A stretch of 7,684 nt of DNA from Clostridia bacterium (GCA_900769375.1 CAAGGN010000022.1:1-7684); one strand, 5' to 3'. Shown: positions 1-5,831, numbered from the stretch's first letter. Numbers and translations are program-made. The notes: generated by a model not told the origin, from the letters alone.

Positions 1-782
1 ATTACCACGCCGCGCTTAAGGAATATTTCTCCGCTAAAGCAGAATCCTTATGCGAAACCTGCAAGGAGCGACTCGAGCGTAATCCCATGAGAATACTTGA
101 TTGCAAATCCCCTGTATGCAGTGAAATTGCAAAGGATGCTCCCGTGGTACTTGATTACCTTTGCGATGAATGCAGTGAGCATTTTGATGGCGTTAAAGCC
201 CACCTTAATGCCGCAGGAATTGACTTTACGGTTAATCCCCATATCGTAAGGGGTCTTGATTACTATACCAAAACCGTATTTGAATTTGTTTCGGGCGATA
301 TAGGTGCTCAGTCCACCGTTTGCGGCGGCGGAAGATATGACGGTCTTGTTAAGCAGATGGGCGGTCCCGAGGTTGCCGCTCTCGGCTTCGGTATGGGCGT
401 TGAGCGTCTTATGCTCTTGCTTAAAAACCAAAACACACCCCTTCCCGAAGACAGTAAATGTGACCTCTATATCGCTCCTATGGGCGAAAAGGCGGCTTTA
501 AAGGCGACCGAGCTTTGCGCCCTTCTTCGTAAGGACGGTTTTGAGGCCCAGACCGATATCTGCGGCAGAGGACTTAAAGCTCAGATGAAATATGCTGATA
601 AAATCGGCGCGTTATATTCGGTAGTTCTCGGGGATAATGAATTAGAGACCGATGTTTGTGTTCTTAAATGTATGGCCACAGGTGAAACCACCGAGGTTAA
701 AATAAGTGATATTTGCGAAGCCCTTCTAAAAATTAAAACCGAAGCGGCTCTCAAAAATCTCGAAAACGAAGTTTTTAAATAA
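1..782 (+). CDS. hisS: Histidyl-tRNA synthetase, C-terminal part (5' end cut by window)
   Basis: This is the C-terminal part of the class II synthetase that charges tRNA-His in the cytosol. The frame is open from base 3, so the first 28 visible residues lie upstream of the first in-frame ATG at 87, which is internal. About 259 residues are visible; family members are near 420, so roughly 160 are missing. Seen in order: the NPMRILDCK segment (about residues 27-35), the histidine-binding motif RGLDYYTKTVFEF (about 83-95), the GGGRYDGL loop (about 108-115), class II motif 3 as GFGMGVERL with its arginine near residue 134, then the C-terminal anticodon-binding domain from about 150. The stop TAA at 780-782 is 16 bases before aspS, so the two are surely cotranscribed, a common clostridial pair. 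No frameshift or missing key residue is seen in the visible part. Confidence 0.97.
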   Translation, partial: YHAALKEYFSAKAESLCETCKERLERNPMRILDCKSPVCSEIAKDAPVVLDYLCDECSEHFDGVKAHLNAAGIDFTVNPHIVRGLDYYTKTVFEFVSGDIGAQSTVCGGGRYDGLVKQMGGPEVAALGFGMGVERLMLLLKNQNTPLPEDSKCDLYIAPMGEKAALKATELCALLRKDGFEAQTDICGRGLKAQMKYADKIGALYSVVLGDNELETDVCVLKCMATGETTEVKISDICEALLKIKTEAALKNLENEVFK

Positions 783-784
783 AT

Positions 785-792
785 TAGAGGTG
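785..792 (+). promoter_or_regulatory. Ribosome binding site favouring the TTG start of aspS
   Basis: TAGAGGTG sits in the short hisS-aspS gap, 6 bases before TTG at 799. The next in-frame candidate, ATG at 814, has no Shine-Dalgarno-like sequence at a useful distance; the bases before it are part of the reading frame. The spacing therefore supports TTG as the start. Confidence 0.7.
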
Positions 793-798
793 TTTTAA

Positions 799-2586
799 TT
801 GCAGCTTGACAGAATGAACGGCAGTAAGCGTACGCATTACTGCGGAACTCTAACTAAAGAAAATATTGGCGCTACCGTGACGGTTTGCGGTTGGGTTCAA
901 AGACAAAGAGACCTTGGCGGCCTTATATTCGTCGACCTTCGCGACCGCTCGGGAATTATCCAGTTGGCCTTCGATGATAATACCGAAAAAGCCGTATTCG
1001 ATAAGGCATCTCTTTTAAAGAGCGAATACGTTGCTATGGCCACGGGTACCGTTCGTATGCGCTCCTCCATTAACCCCGATATTCCTACGGGTGAAATCGA
1101 AATTGAGGTAACCGAGCTTAAGATTTTAGGCGAATCGCAAACTCCACCCTTCGAAATCCTTCCCGATTGCAACGCCAACGAGGAGCTTCGCCTTAAGTAC
1201 CGTTATCTTGACCTTCGTCGCGCAAATCTTCAGAATAATATTATGATGCGCCACCGCATTGCTAAGATTACCCGTGACTACTTTGATGAAAACGGATTTT
1301 TAGAGATAGAAACTCCCACCCTCATTAAATCCACCCCCGAAGGCGCCCGTGACTATCTCGTTCCTTCAAGAATCCATAAGGGCAGTTTCTTCGCTCTTCC
1401 CCAATCACCCCAAATGTATAAGCAGATTCTTATGCTTTCGGGCTTTGACCGTTATATGCAACTTGCTCGTTGCTATCGTGATGAGGACCTTCGTGCCGAC
1501 CGTCAGCCCGAATTCACTCAGGTTGACCTTGAAATGTCCTTTGTGGAGCGTGAAGATGTATTCGCCATTGCAGAGGGTTATATGAAACGTCTCTTTAAAG
1601 AGGTTTTGAATGTTGATATTCCTCTGCCCCTTCCCCGACTTACCTACACCCAGGCAATGAACGATTACGGCTCGGATAAGCCCGATACCCGCTTTGATAT
1701 GAAGATTAAGGATATTTCCTCTATCGTAGAAAACTGCGGTTTCGGTGTATTTGCCGATACCGTTAAGTCGGGTGGCACTGTAAGAGCCATCAACGCTAAA
1801 AATGCTGCCGGTGTTTATACAAGAAAAGAAATTGATAAACTTACCGAAGAGGCAAAGGGTATCGGCGCTAAAGGTCTTGCCTTTATCCGTTGGGTTGAGG
1901 ACGAGCCCTCTTGCTCCTTCTCCAAATTTATGACCGAGGAAGAAATGAAGGCAATTTATGAAGCCGTTGGCGCAGAAAAAGGCGACGTTGTTTTAATTGT
2001 TGCCGACCGCAAAAAGACCGTTCTTTCGGTGCTTGGCGCACTTCGTCTTACAGTGGCGAAACGCCTCGATATTATCCCTGAGCAGTATAATTTCCTTTGG
2101 ATTACCGAATTCCCCTTCTTTGAATATAACGAGGAAACAGGTGGCTGGGATGCTATGCACCACCCCTTCACTTCACCTCTTGATGAATGTATTCCCTATC
2201 TTGACTCTGACCCCGAAAAAGTTTTTGCCAATGCCTACGACTTAGTGCTTAACGGCATTGAACTTTCAAGCGGTTCTATCCGTATTACCGACCCCGATTT
2301 ACAAAAGAAGATGTTCTCGGCTCTCGGTCTTTCGGATGAAGAAGCCGAAGAGAAGTTTGGCTTCTTGACGGGCGCATTCAAATACGGCGCTCCTCCTCAC
2401 GGCGGTATGGGTATCGGTCTTGACCGACTTTGTATGCTTATGACGGGCTCTGAATCCCTTCGTGACGTTGTCGCCTTCCCCAAGGTTGCCAACTCCTCAG
2501 AGCTTATGTCGGGCGCTCCCGCGCAGGTTGACGTGAAGCAACTCGATGACCTTTCAATAGCGATAATAAACGAAAATAAAGACTAA
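799..2586 (+). CDS. aspS: Aspartyl-tRNA synthetase, bacterial type with GAD insertion
   Basis: Class II synthetase that activates aspartate and charges tRNA-Asp in the cytosol. Its 595 residues are the usual bacterial length. An N-terminal OB-fold anticodon-binding domain (about 15-115) carries GWVQRQRDLGG (31-41) and LIFVDLRDR (42-50). The catalytic core follows, with motif 2 RCYRDED and FTQVDLEMSF (about 224-248). The GAD insertion spans about 300-420. The aspartate-site stretch WITEFPFFEY is at 434-443, and motif 3 GGMGIGLDRL (535-544) holds the ATP-binding arginine 543. Start: TTG at 799 has the only well-placed ribosome binding site; ATG at 814 would drop five residues and cannot be excluded. 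Leu39 in the RDLGG loop is the residue type found in tRNA-Asp-specific (discriminating) enzymes such as that of E. coli. The gene follows hisS by 16 bases and ends at a terminator. Confidence 0.98.
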   Translation: MQLDRMNGSKRTHYCGTLTKENIGATVTVCGWVQRQRDLGGLIFVDLRDRSGIIQLAFDDNTEKAVFDKASLLKSEYVAMATGTVRMRSSINPDIPTGEIEIEVTELKILGESQTPPFEILPDCNANEELRLKYRYLDLRRANLQNNIMMRHRIAKITRDYFDENGFLEIETPTLIKSTPEGARDYLVPSRIHKGSFFALPQSPQMYKQILMLSGFDRYMQLARCYRDEDLRADRQPEFTQVDLEMSFVEREDVFAIAEGYMKRLFKEVLNVDIPLPLPRLTYTQAMNDYGSDKPDTRFDMKIKDISSIVENCGFGVFADTVKSGGTVRAINAKNAAGVYTRKEIDKLTEEAKGIGAKGLAFIRWVEDEPSCSFSKFMTEEEMKAIYEAVGAEKGDVVLIVADRKKTVLSVLGALRLTVAKRLDIIPEQYNFLWITEFPFFEYNEETGGWDAMHHPFTSPLDECIPYLDSDPEKVFANAYDLVLNGIELSSGSIRITDPDLQKKMFSALGLSDEEAEEKFGFLTGAFKYGAPPHGGMGIGLDRLCMLMTGSESLRDVVAFPKVANSSELMSGAPAQVDVKQLDDLSIAIINENKD

Positions 2587-2622
2587 AAAAATGGCAATCT
2601 CTTTTCCGAGATTGCCATTTTT
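2587..2622. terminator. Bidirectional intrinsic terminator between convergent genes
   Basis: An 11-bp perfect stem (2591-2601 with 2608-2618, loop TTTTCC) is extended to 15 bp by flanking A and T runs (2587-2590 with 2619-2622). Read on the plus strand it follows the aspS stop and ends in a T run. Read on the minus strand it lies directly after the stop of the opposing gene and ends in a six-T run (complement of 2585-2590). One hairpin can therefore end both transcripts. Confidence 0.93.
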
Positions 2623-2623
2623 A

Positions 2624-3400
2624 TTAAATTTCCATATTTCCCTTTTCTTTTACGAACTCTTTAAGCAGTTTATTGGTTTCAAGCGGCGCATCACCGATAG
2701 TACTGGAACAAAATATAATTCCCTCTATTTCTTTTGCCTTTAAAAGTTTAGTGCAATATTCCAACTGGGATTTAAAAAGTTCTGTATCCATAGGTTTTAC
2801 CGAGTTATAATTCCAAAGATATACGCCATACATCAATGGCTTTTTGCCAAAAATGCTTTTAAGTTTTTCCGTATATTTTTCTTGATTTACTATGTGAGCG
2901 CATTCCCAAATCCAAAAAGTAACCCCATCGAAACAATCTACATATTTTTCTAAATCAAGATTTAATTGGTTGGCATAAAGAACGCACCAAAATTCAAGAC
3001 CTTTTTCATTTAGTTTTGCTTTTATTTTTTTAAGTACCTCGGGAGTAAATCTTTCGATACGTTTGGCAGAGAAGAAATCATCAACAACACCGCCTATAAT
3101 ATTTTTGCCATCGTTTAAAACATCGATAATATCATTGGTGTTTCCAAGCTCATCATCGGGAAGCGGAGATGAGCCATCACCCAAAACCGACCATATAACA
3201 TTATTAAGACCGCTGAATCTTTTTGCAAAATTATGGAAAGGTGGCTGTATATCCCCACCATAAGAAACGATGAATGAATTTTTTATTCCGTATTCTTCAG
3301 CAAAACCCTCAGGTGTCATAGAACACTCAAAATTAGTTATGCGATTATGATTTCCCTCAAGATGCCCCCAATTCCAAAGCTTATCCTTAAGTTTTGCCAT
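2624..3400 (-). CDS. Uncharacterised protein, probable TIM-barrel fold
   Basis: A 258-residue protein I do not recognise as a named family. It has no signal peptide or membrane segment, so it is probably cytosolic. Hydrophobic segments alternate with helices in a barrel-like rhythm: NSFIVSYGG (41-49), NNVIWSVLG (66-74), NIIGGVVDDFF (100-110), LEFWCVLYAN (135-144), DGVTFWIWE (158-166), LMYGVYLWNY (189-198) and EGIIFCSSTIGD (226-237). Acidic residues at segment ends (Asp107, Asp108, Glu166) and many aromatics resemble glycoside-hydrolase-like TIM barrels; this is inference only. ATG at 3400 is chosen because AAGGAGG lies 8 bases upstream; the longer reading from ATG at 3424 would start inside the -10 box. 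The gene stands alone with its own promoter and a shared terminator. Sampled stretches (30-38% GC) are AT-richer than aspS (about 45-48%), which may mean later acquisition or weak codon selection. Confidence 0.85.
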   Translation of the reverse strand: MAKLKDKLWNWGHLEGNHNRITNFECSMTPEGFAEEYGIKNSFIVSYGGDIQPPFHNFAKRFSGLNNVIWSVLGDGSSPLPDDELGNTNDIIDVLNDGKNIIGGVVDDFFSAKRIERFTPEVLKKIKAKLNEKGLEFWCVLYANQLNLDLEKYVDCFDGVTFWIWECAHIVNQEKYTEKLKSIFGKKPLMYGVYLWNYNSVKPMDTELFKSQLEYCTKLLKAKEIEGIIFCSSTIGDAPLETNKLLKEFVKEKGNMEI

Positions 3401-3408
3401 AATTACCG

Positions 3409-3415
3409 CCTCCTT
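3409..3415 (-). promoter_or_regulatory. Ribosome binding site fixing the minus-strand start
   Basis: AAGGAGG on the minus strand lies 8 bases before ATG at 3400-3398. The predicted transcript begins only a few bases upstream of it, giving a leader of roughly 16 bases. Confidence 0.85.
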
Positions 3416-3422
3416 ACTCCTC

Positions 3423-3450
3423 ATTATATATATACTCTTGATTTTGTCAA
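3423..3450 (-). promoter_or_regulatory. Consensus sigma-A-type promoter of the minus-strand gene
   Basis: On the minus strand a perfect TTGACA (3450-3445) and a perfect TATAAT (3428-3423) are separated by 16 bases. Transcription should begin near 3416, just ahead of the ribosome binding site. The upstream in-frame ATG at 3424-3422 overlaps the -10 box and so would not be in the transcript. Confidence 0.85.
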
Positions 3451-3459
3451 TACAAAATC
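3440..3459. repeat. Perfect 8-4-8 inverted repeat over the -35 box (candidate operator)
   Basis: GATTTTGT (3440-3447) and ACAAAATC (3452-3459) are exact reverse complements around the spacer CAAT. The repeat covers the whole -35 box of the minus-strand promoter and lies upstream of the predicted transcript start, so it would act as DNA rather than RNA. A repressor site is the simplest reading. The DNA is AT-rich, which raises the chance of coincidence. Confidence 0.5.
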
Positions 3460-3532
3460 TCTCTTATTTGCACTAAAAAAGCCCTTTAAATCAAAGCCGT
3501 CTGTTTAAAAAATACAAAATTTAAAAAATATG
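3451..3532. other. AT-rich divergent spacer with a repeated 10-mer
   Basis: Together with flanking promoters and riboswitch, bases 3401-3857 hold no gene. In this sub-stretch the only structure I see is the 10-mer AATACAAAAT, present at 3449-3458 (inside the inverted repeat) and again at 3511-3520 just upstream of the symporter -35 box. Composition is strongly AT-biased, so the repeat may be chance. Confidence 0.4.
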
Positions 3533-3560
3533 TTGATTTTTGTAAAATATATGATATAAT
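3504..3560 (+). promoter_or_regulatory. Promoter for the riboswitch-symporter transcript
   Basis: A -35 box TTGATT (3533-3538) and a perfect -10 box TATAAT (3555-3560) are 16 bases apart, with an extended -10 TG at 3552-3553. The stretch 3504-3531 is almost entirely A and T with A runs, like an UP element. Start of transcription near 3567 gives a leader of about 290 bases holding the whole riboswitch. Confidence 0.8.
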
Positions 3561-3582
3561 AACTCCTATAAAATTAAATATA

Positions 3583-3747
3583 TCTATGTGAAGTTTGCAG
3601 GAAAAGCAATGCTACCGAAGGAGTAACACTCTCAGGTGTCCAAAAGGATGAGGACTGCAAACGGATAGAACTTTGGAGAATCCTGATTAAATTCAGGTGC
3701 CGAAGGGGCAATGCGAAAGCAGTAATCTCTCAGGCGAAAGGACAAAG
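3583..3747 (+). ncRNA. Tandem glycine riboswitch with leader-linker kink-turn
   Basis: Cis-acting RNA that senses glycine and controls the downstream symporter. Aptamer 1 (3593-3662) is closed by an 8-bp stem, GTTTGCAG with CTGCAAAC, and keeps the conserved ACCGAAGGAG and CTCTCAGG segments. Its core is only 54 bases: the usual GGAGA reads GGAAA, and the hairpin between the two conserved segments is missing. Aptamer 2 (3671-3747) is canonical: closing stem CTTTG/CAAAG, GGAGA (3675-3679), hairpin CCTGA/TCAGG, GCCGAAGGGGCAA (3699-3711), the hairpin TGC-GAAA-GCA, then CTCTCAGGCGAAAGGAC. An eight-base linker (3663-3670) joins them. The leader and linker can form a kink-turn: a 4-bp stem (3583-3586 with 3666-3669), three unpaired bases 3587-3589, then G3590-A3665 and A3591-G3664 pairs stacked on the aptamer 1 stem. 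Glycine riboswitches before such symporters are well known. Confidence 0.95.
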
Positions 3748-3756
3748 CTTTATTAT

Positions 3757-3784
3757 ATTTCCCTTAGGGGTAATTTTGTTTTTT
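3757..3784 (+). terminator. Weak hairpin plus U tract in the riboswitch expression platform
   Basis: ATT-T-CCC (3757-3763) can pair with GGG-T-AAT (3768-3774) with one T-T mismatch. TTTTGTTTTTT follows (3774-3784). Alone this is a weak terminator. It may instead be a switching element, because CCCTT (3761-3765) is also complementary to AAGGG (3703-3707) in the core of aptamer 2. Confidence 0.35.
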
Positions 3785-3787
3785 CGT

Positions 3788-3820
3788 TCGGATTGCGTTT
3801 TCGCAGTCCGATTTTCTTTT
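3788..3820 (+). terminator. Riboswitch-controlled intrinsic terminator ahead of the symporter
   Basis: A 10-bp stem with one T-G wobble (3788-3797 with 3802-3811, loop TTTT) is followed by TTTTCTTTT. It lies between aptamer 2 and the symporter start, the usual place for a transcription-attenuating expression platform. I could not find a convincing antiterminator by eye, so whether glycine turns the gene on or off stays open. Confidence 0.85.
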
Positions 3821-3857
3821 GTCTTAAAATAAAAAATATATTTAAGGAGATGTCAAA

Positions 3858-5432
3858 ATGATTCTCGACAAAATCGCCGAAATCAACGGCAGTATCAACG
3901 GAGTTGTGTGGGGCATATTCGGTCTTGCGCTTCTTATCGGTACAGGTGTTATCATCACCTTCTGTACCAAATTCTTTCAGGTTTCCCGTTTGGGACTTTG
4001 GTGGAAAAACACCATCGGAAGTATGTTTACAAAGGATGTTATGCGTCACCGCAAGGAAAAGGGCGTTATTTCTCCCTTCCAGGCCCTTTGTACCGCTCTT
4101 GCCGCTACGGTAGGAACAGGTAATATCGCAGGTGTTGCCGCCGCTATATGTATTGGTGGCGCAGGTGCGGTTTTCTGGATGTGGGTTGCCGCCTTCTTTG
4201 GAATGATGACCAACTACGCAGAAAATGTTTTAGGTATATATTTCCGCCGCAAAAACAGCCAAGGCGAATGGTCGGGCGGCGCTATGTACTATCTTCAGGA
4301 CGGTCTTGGCGGTTATAAATACGAGGATAAAAACAGCAAGGCATCATTTAAAAATCTTGGTAAAGTTCTCGCCGTTTTATTCTGTATCTTCACTATGCTT
4401 GCATCCTTCGGTATCGGTAGCATGGGTCAGGTAAATAAAATCGTTGCCAATGTTGCCGCCGCATTTGATGTTAAGGCGCTTTCAAGCGTTGAGGTATTTA
4501 GCGGTATTTCCCTTTATAATATTATCATCGGCGTAGTTATTATGATTCTCACCGCTGTTATTACTTTGGGCGGCGTTAAGAGAATTGCCAGTGTTGCCGA
4601 AAAAATCGTTCCCTTCATGGTTGTGCTTTTCGTACTCGGCAGTTTGGTTATCATCGGCGTTAACTATAACGCTATTATCCCCGCATTTAAGGCAATTTTT
4701 GTTAATGCCTTTGCTCCCGAGGCCTTTGTAGGCGGCGGTATCGGCGGCGTTATTATTGCTATGACAAACGGTTTCAAGCGCGGCGTTTTCTCCAACGAAG
4801 CAGGTCTTGGTTCTTCCGTTATGGTTCACTCCAATTCCAGCGTTAAGGAACCCGTTAAGCAGGGTATGTGGGGTATATTCGAAGTATTCGCCGATACAAT
4901 GGTAGTTTGCACTATGACAGCCCTTGTTGTTCTCACCTCGGGCGGTCTTGAAGGCGGAGTTTTCAATGTTGTAAGCGGTGAAGTTGCGGAAGGTTTAAGC
5001 GATGCTACCTTGGTTGGCGGCGCATTTAATCAAGTGTTCCCTTGGGGCAATATCGGTCAGCGCTTTGTTGATATCGCTATGTTCCTCTTTGCCTTCACCA
5101 CCGTTCTCGGTTGGTCCCACTACGGCTCAAAGGCCTGGGAATATCTCTTTGGCGCAAAGAGCACCGTTATTTTCAGAATTATCCATGTTTGCACCATTAT
5201 CTTCGGCGCCGTTCTCACTTCTTCTTTAGCTTGGGATATATCCGATACCTTTAACGGTCTTATGATGATTCCCAACCTTATCGGCGTTCTCTTTATGATT
5301 CCTCTTGTAATTAAGATTACAAAGAACTATGTTGACCGCAAGGTTAAAAACAAAGATGTTGAGCCCGTCATCTCCTATGATGAGGCAATTCAAGCAGAAC
5401 ACGCCGCCGCTATAAAAAACGGTGAAGAATAA
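3858..5432 (+). CDS. Sodium:alanine/glycine symporter (AGCS family)
   Basis: Inner-membrane secondary transporter that moves small neutral amino acids (alanine, glycine) with Na+. The 524 residues fit the family. Family-typical stretches: ATVGTGNIAGVAAAICIGGAG (about 83-103), WMWVAAFFGMMTNYAENVLG (107-126), GGAMYYLQDGLGG (140-152), GVFSNEAGLGSSVMVHS (309-325), FNQVFPWGNIGQRFVDIAMF (390-409) and GWSHYGSKAWEYLFG (418-432). Many hydrophobic segments, about ten or eleven, fit a polytopic membrane protein. The C-terminal tail after about 490 is charged and cytosolic-looking. AAGGAG (3844-3849) lies 8 bases before ATG. The glycine riboswitch and terminator upstream indicate glycine-responsive expression and favour glycine as a physiological substrate; known family members also take alanine. 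The gene is monocistronic, with a terminator directly after it. No defect is seen. Confidence 0.96.
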   Translation: MILDKIAEINGSINGVVWGIFGLALLIGTGVIITFCTKFFQVSRLGLWWKNTIGSMFTKDVMRHRKEKGVISPFQALCTALAATVGTGNIAGVAAAICIGGAGAVFWMWVAAFFGMMTNYAENVLGIYFRRKNSQGEWSGGAMYYLQDGLGGYKYEDKNSKASFKNLGKVLAVLFCIFTMLASFGIGSMGQVNKIVANVAAAFDVKALSSVEVFSGISLYNIIIGVVIMILTAVITLGGVKRIASVAEKIVPFMVVLFVLGSLVIIGVNYNAIIPAFKAIFVNAFAPEAFVGGGIGGVIIAMTNGFKRGVFSNEAGLGSSVMVHSNSSVKEPVKQGMWGIFEVFADTMVVCTMTALVVLTSGGLEGGVFNVVSGEVAEGLSDATLVGGAFNQVFPWGNIGQRFVDIAMFLFAFTTVLGWSHYGSKAWEYLFGAKSTVIFRIIHVCTIIFGAVLTSSLAWDISDTFNGLMMIPNLIGVLFMIPLVIKITKNYVDRKVKNKDVEPVISYDEAIQAEHAAAIKNGEE

Positions 5433-5454
5433 TTTTTGACAACTCTCTTGTTGT

Positions 5455-5495
5455 GCCCGAGTCGTTATTATCTTAATACGGCTCGGGCAGTTTTT
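5455..5495 (+). terminator. Strong intrinsic terminator of the symporter gene
   Basis: GCCCGAGTCG (5455-5464) pairs with CGGCTCGGGC (5479-5488) over 10 bp with one T-G wobble. The loop can add five A-T pairs (5466-5470 with 5474-5478) past one bulged T. AG and five Ts follow. A small inverted repeat, ACAAC (5439-5443) with GTTGT (5450-5454), lies just before it. Confidence 0.93.
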
Positions 5496-5496
5496 A

Positions 5497-5525
5497 TTGA
5501 CATTTAATGTCACAAGTGCTATAAT
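5497..5525 (+). promoter_or_regulatory. Near-ideal promoter of the AbrB-aldolase-aminotransferase operon
   Basis: Perfect TTGACA (5497-5502), a 17-base spacer, perfect TATAAT (5520-5525) and an extended -10 TG (5517-5518). Start near 5532 would put the ribosome binding site almost at the 5' end of the transcript, with a leader of about 15 bases. A promoter this strong on a regulatory gene suggests repression is the normal control. Confidence 0.92.
5498..5512. repeat. Perfect inverted repeat in the promoter (candidate operator)
   Basis: TGACAT (5498-5503) and ATGTCA (5507-5512) are exact inverted copies around TTA. They overlap the -35 box and extend into the spacer, upstream of the predicted start, so the site would act on DNA. 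It is a good place for a repressor, possibly the AbrB-family product encoded just downstream, though AbrB proteins often bind less symmetric AT-rich DNA. Confidence 0.55.
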
Positions 5526-5546
5526 TTTCAAAAAGGAGTTGAGTGT

Positions 5547-5831
5547 ATGAAATCAACAGGCGTAGTTCGTCCCGTAGACCGTATGGGCAGGGTAGTAATA
5601 CCCAAAGAAATCCGCAAACAACTTAATATTAAAAACAATGTGGACAGTTTAGAAATATATATGGAAAACGATTCCATTATTTTAAAGAAATATCAACCCG
5701 CTTGTGTTTTCTGCGAGGAGATTTTGGGGGTTATTGAATACAATAATCACTATGTATGCCCCGAATGCATCAAAAAAATGATGGAACTTAAGGAACAAAG
5801 CGAACTTAGCGAGGAAACCGATTATGAATAA
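5547..5831 (+). CDS. AbrB-family transcriptional regulator with four-cysteine C-terminal motif
   Basis: A 94-residue DNA-binding regulator. Residues 1-50 match the AbrB/SpoVT swapped-hairpin domain: MKSTGVVRPVDRMGRVVIP, then EIRKQLNI, SLEIYMENDSIILKKY. This is very close in pattern to Bacillus AbrB; family members dimerise through this domain. The C-terminal half differs from Bacillus AbrB: Cys53 and Cys56 (CVFC) and Cys71 and Cys74 (CPEC) form a CX2C-X14-CX2C pattern like a small zinc-binding knuckle, seen in clostridial AbrB-like proteins. The tail is acidic. AAGGAG (5533-5538) lies 8 bases before ATG. It is first in its operon and overlaps the aldolase by 8 bases, so translation is probably coupled. 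I infer that it controls its own operon, perhaps through the inverted repeat in the promoter. The signal it senses is unknown. Confidence 0.93.
   Translation: MKSTGVVRPVDRMGRVVIPKEIRKQLNIKNNVDSLEIYMENDSIILKKYQPACVFCEEILGVIEYNNHYVCPECIKKMMELKEQSELSEETDYE

Noticed and set aside
48..431. Open reading frame antisense to hisS
   Set aside because: It lies wholly within a clearly conserved synthetase frame and has no family features.
806..834. TTGACA near the start of aspS as an internal promoter
   Set aside because: No -10-like sequence lies at 16-18 bases; the six bases at 17-base spacing read CGTACG.
3401..3424. Longer N-terminus of the minus-strand protein starting at ATG 3424
   Set aside because: That ATG overlaps the -10 box and has no ribosome binding site; ATG at 3400 has AAGGAGG 8 bases upstream.
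3477..3500. Possible terminator on the minus strand (CTTT/AAAG with a six-T run)
   Set aside because: Only about four base pairs form, and it lies upstream of the minus-strand promoter with no gene to end.
3753..4049. Minus-strand open reading frame across the riboswitch terminator and symporter start
   Set aside because: It overlaps the terminator hairpin and a conserved coding start and has no coding features.
4482..4829. Asn-rich open reading frame antisense to the symporter
   Set aside because: It is a shadow of the repetitive GTT/GCC codons of the membrane protein, with no ribosome binding site or recognisable motif.
5436..5464. TTGACA just after the symporter stop as a promoter
   Set aside because: No -10 box at suitable spacing; the downstream bases form the GC-rich terminator stem.
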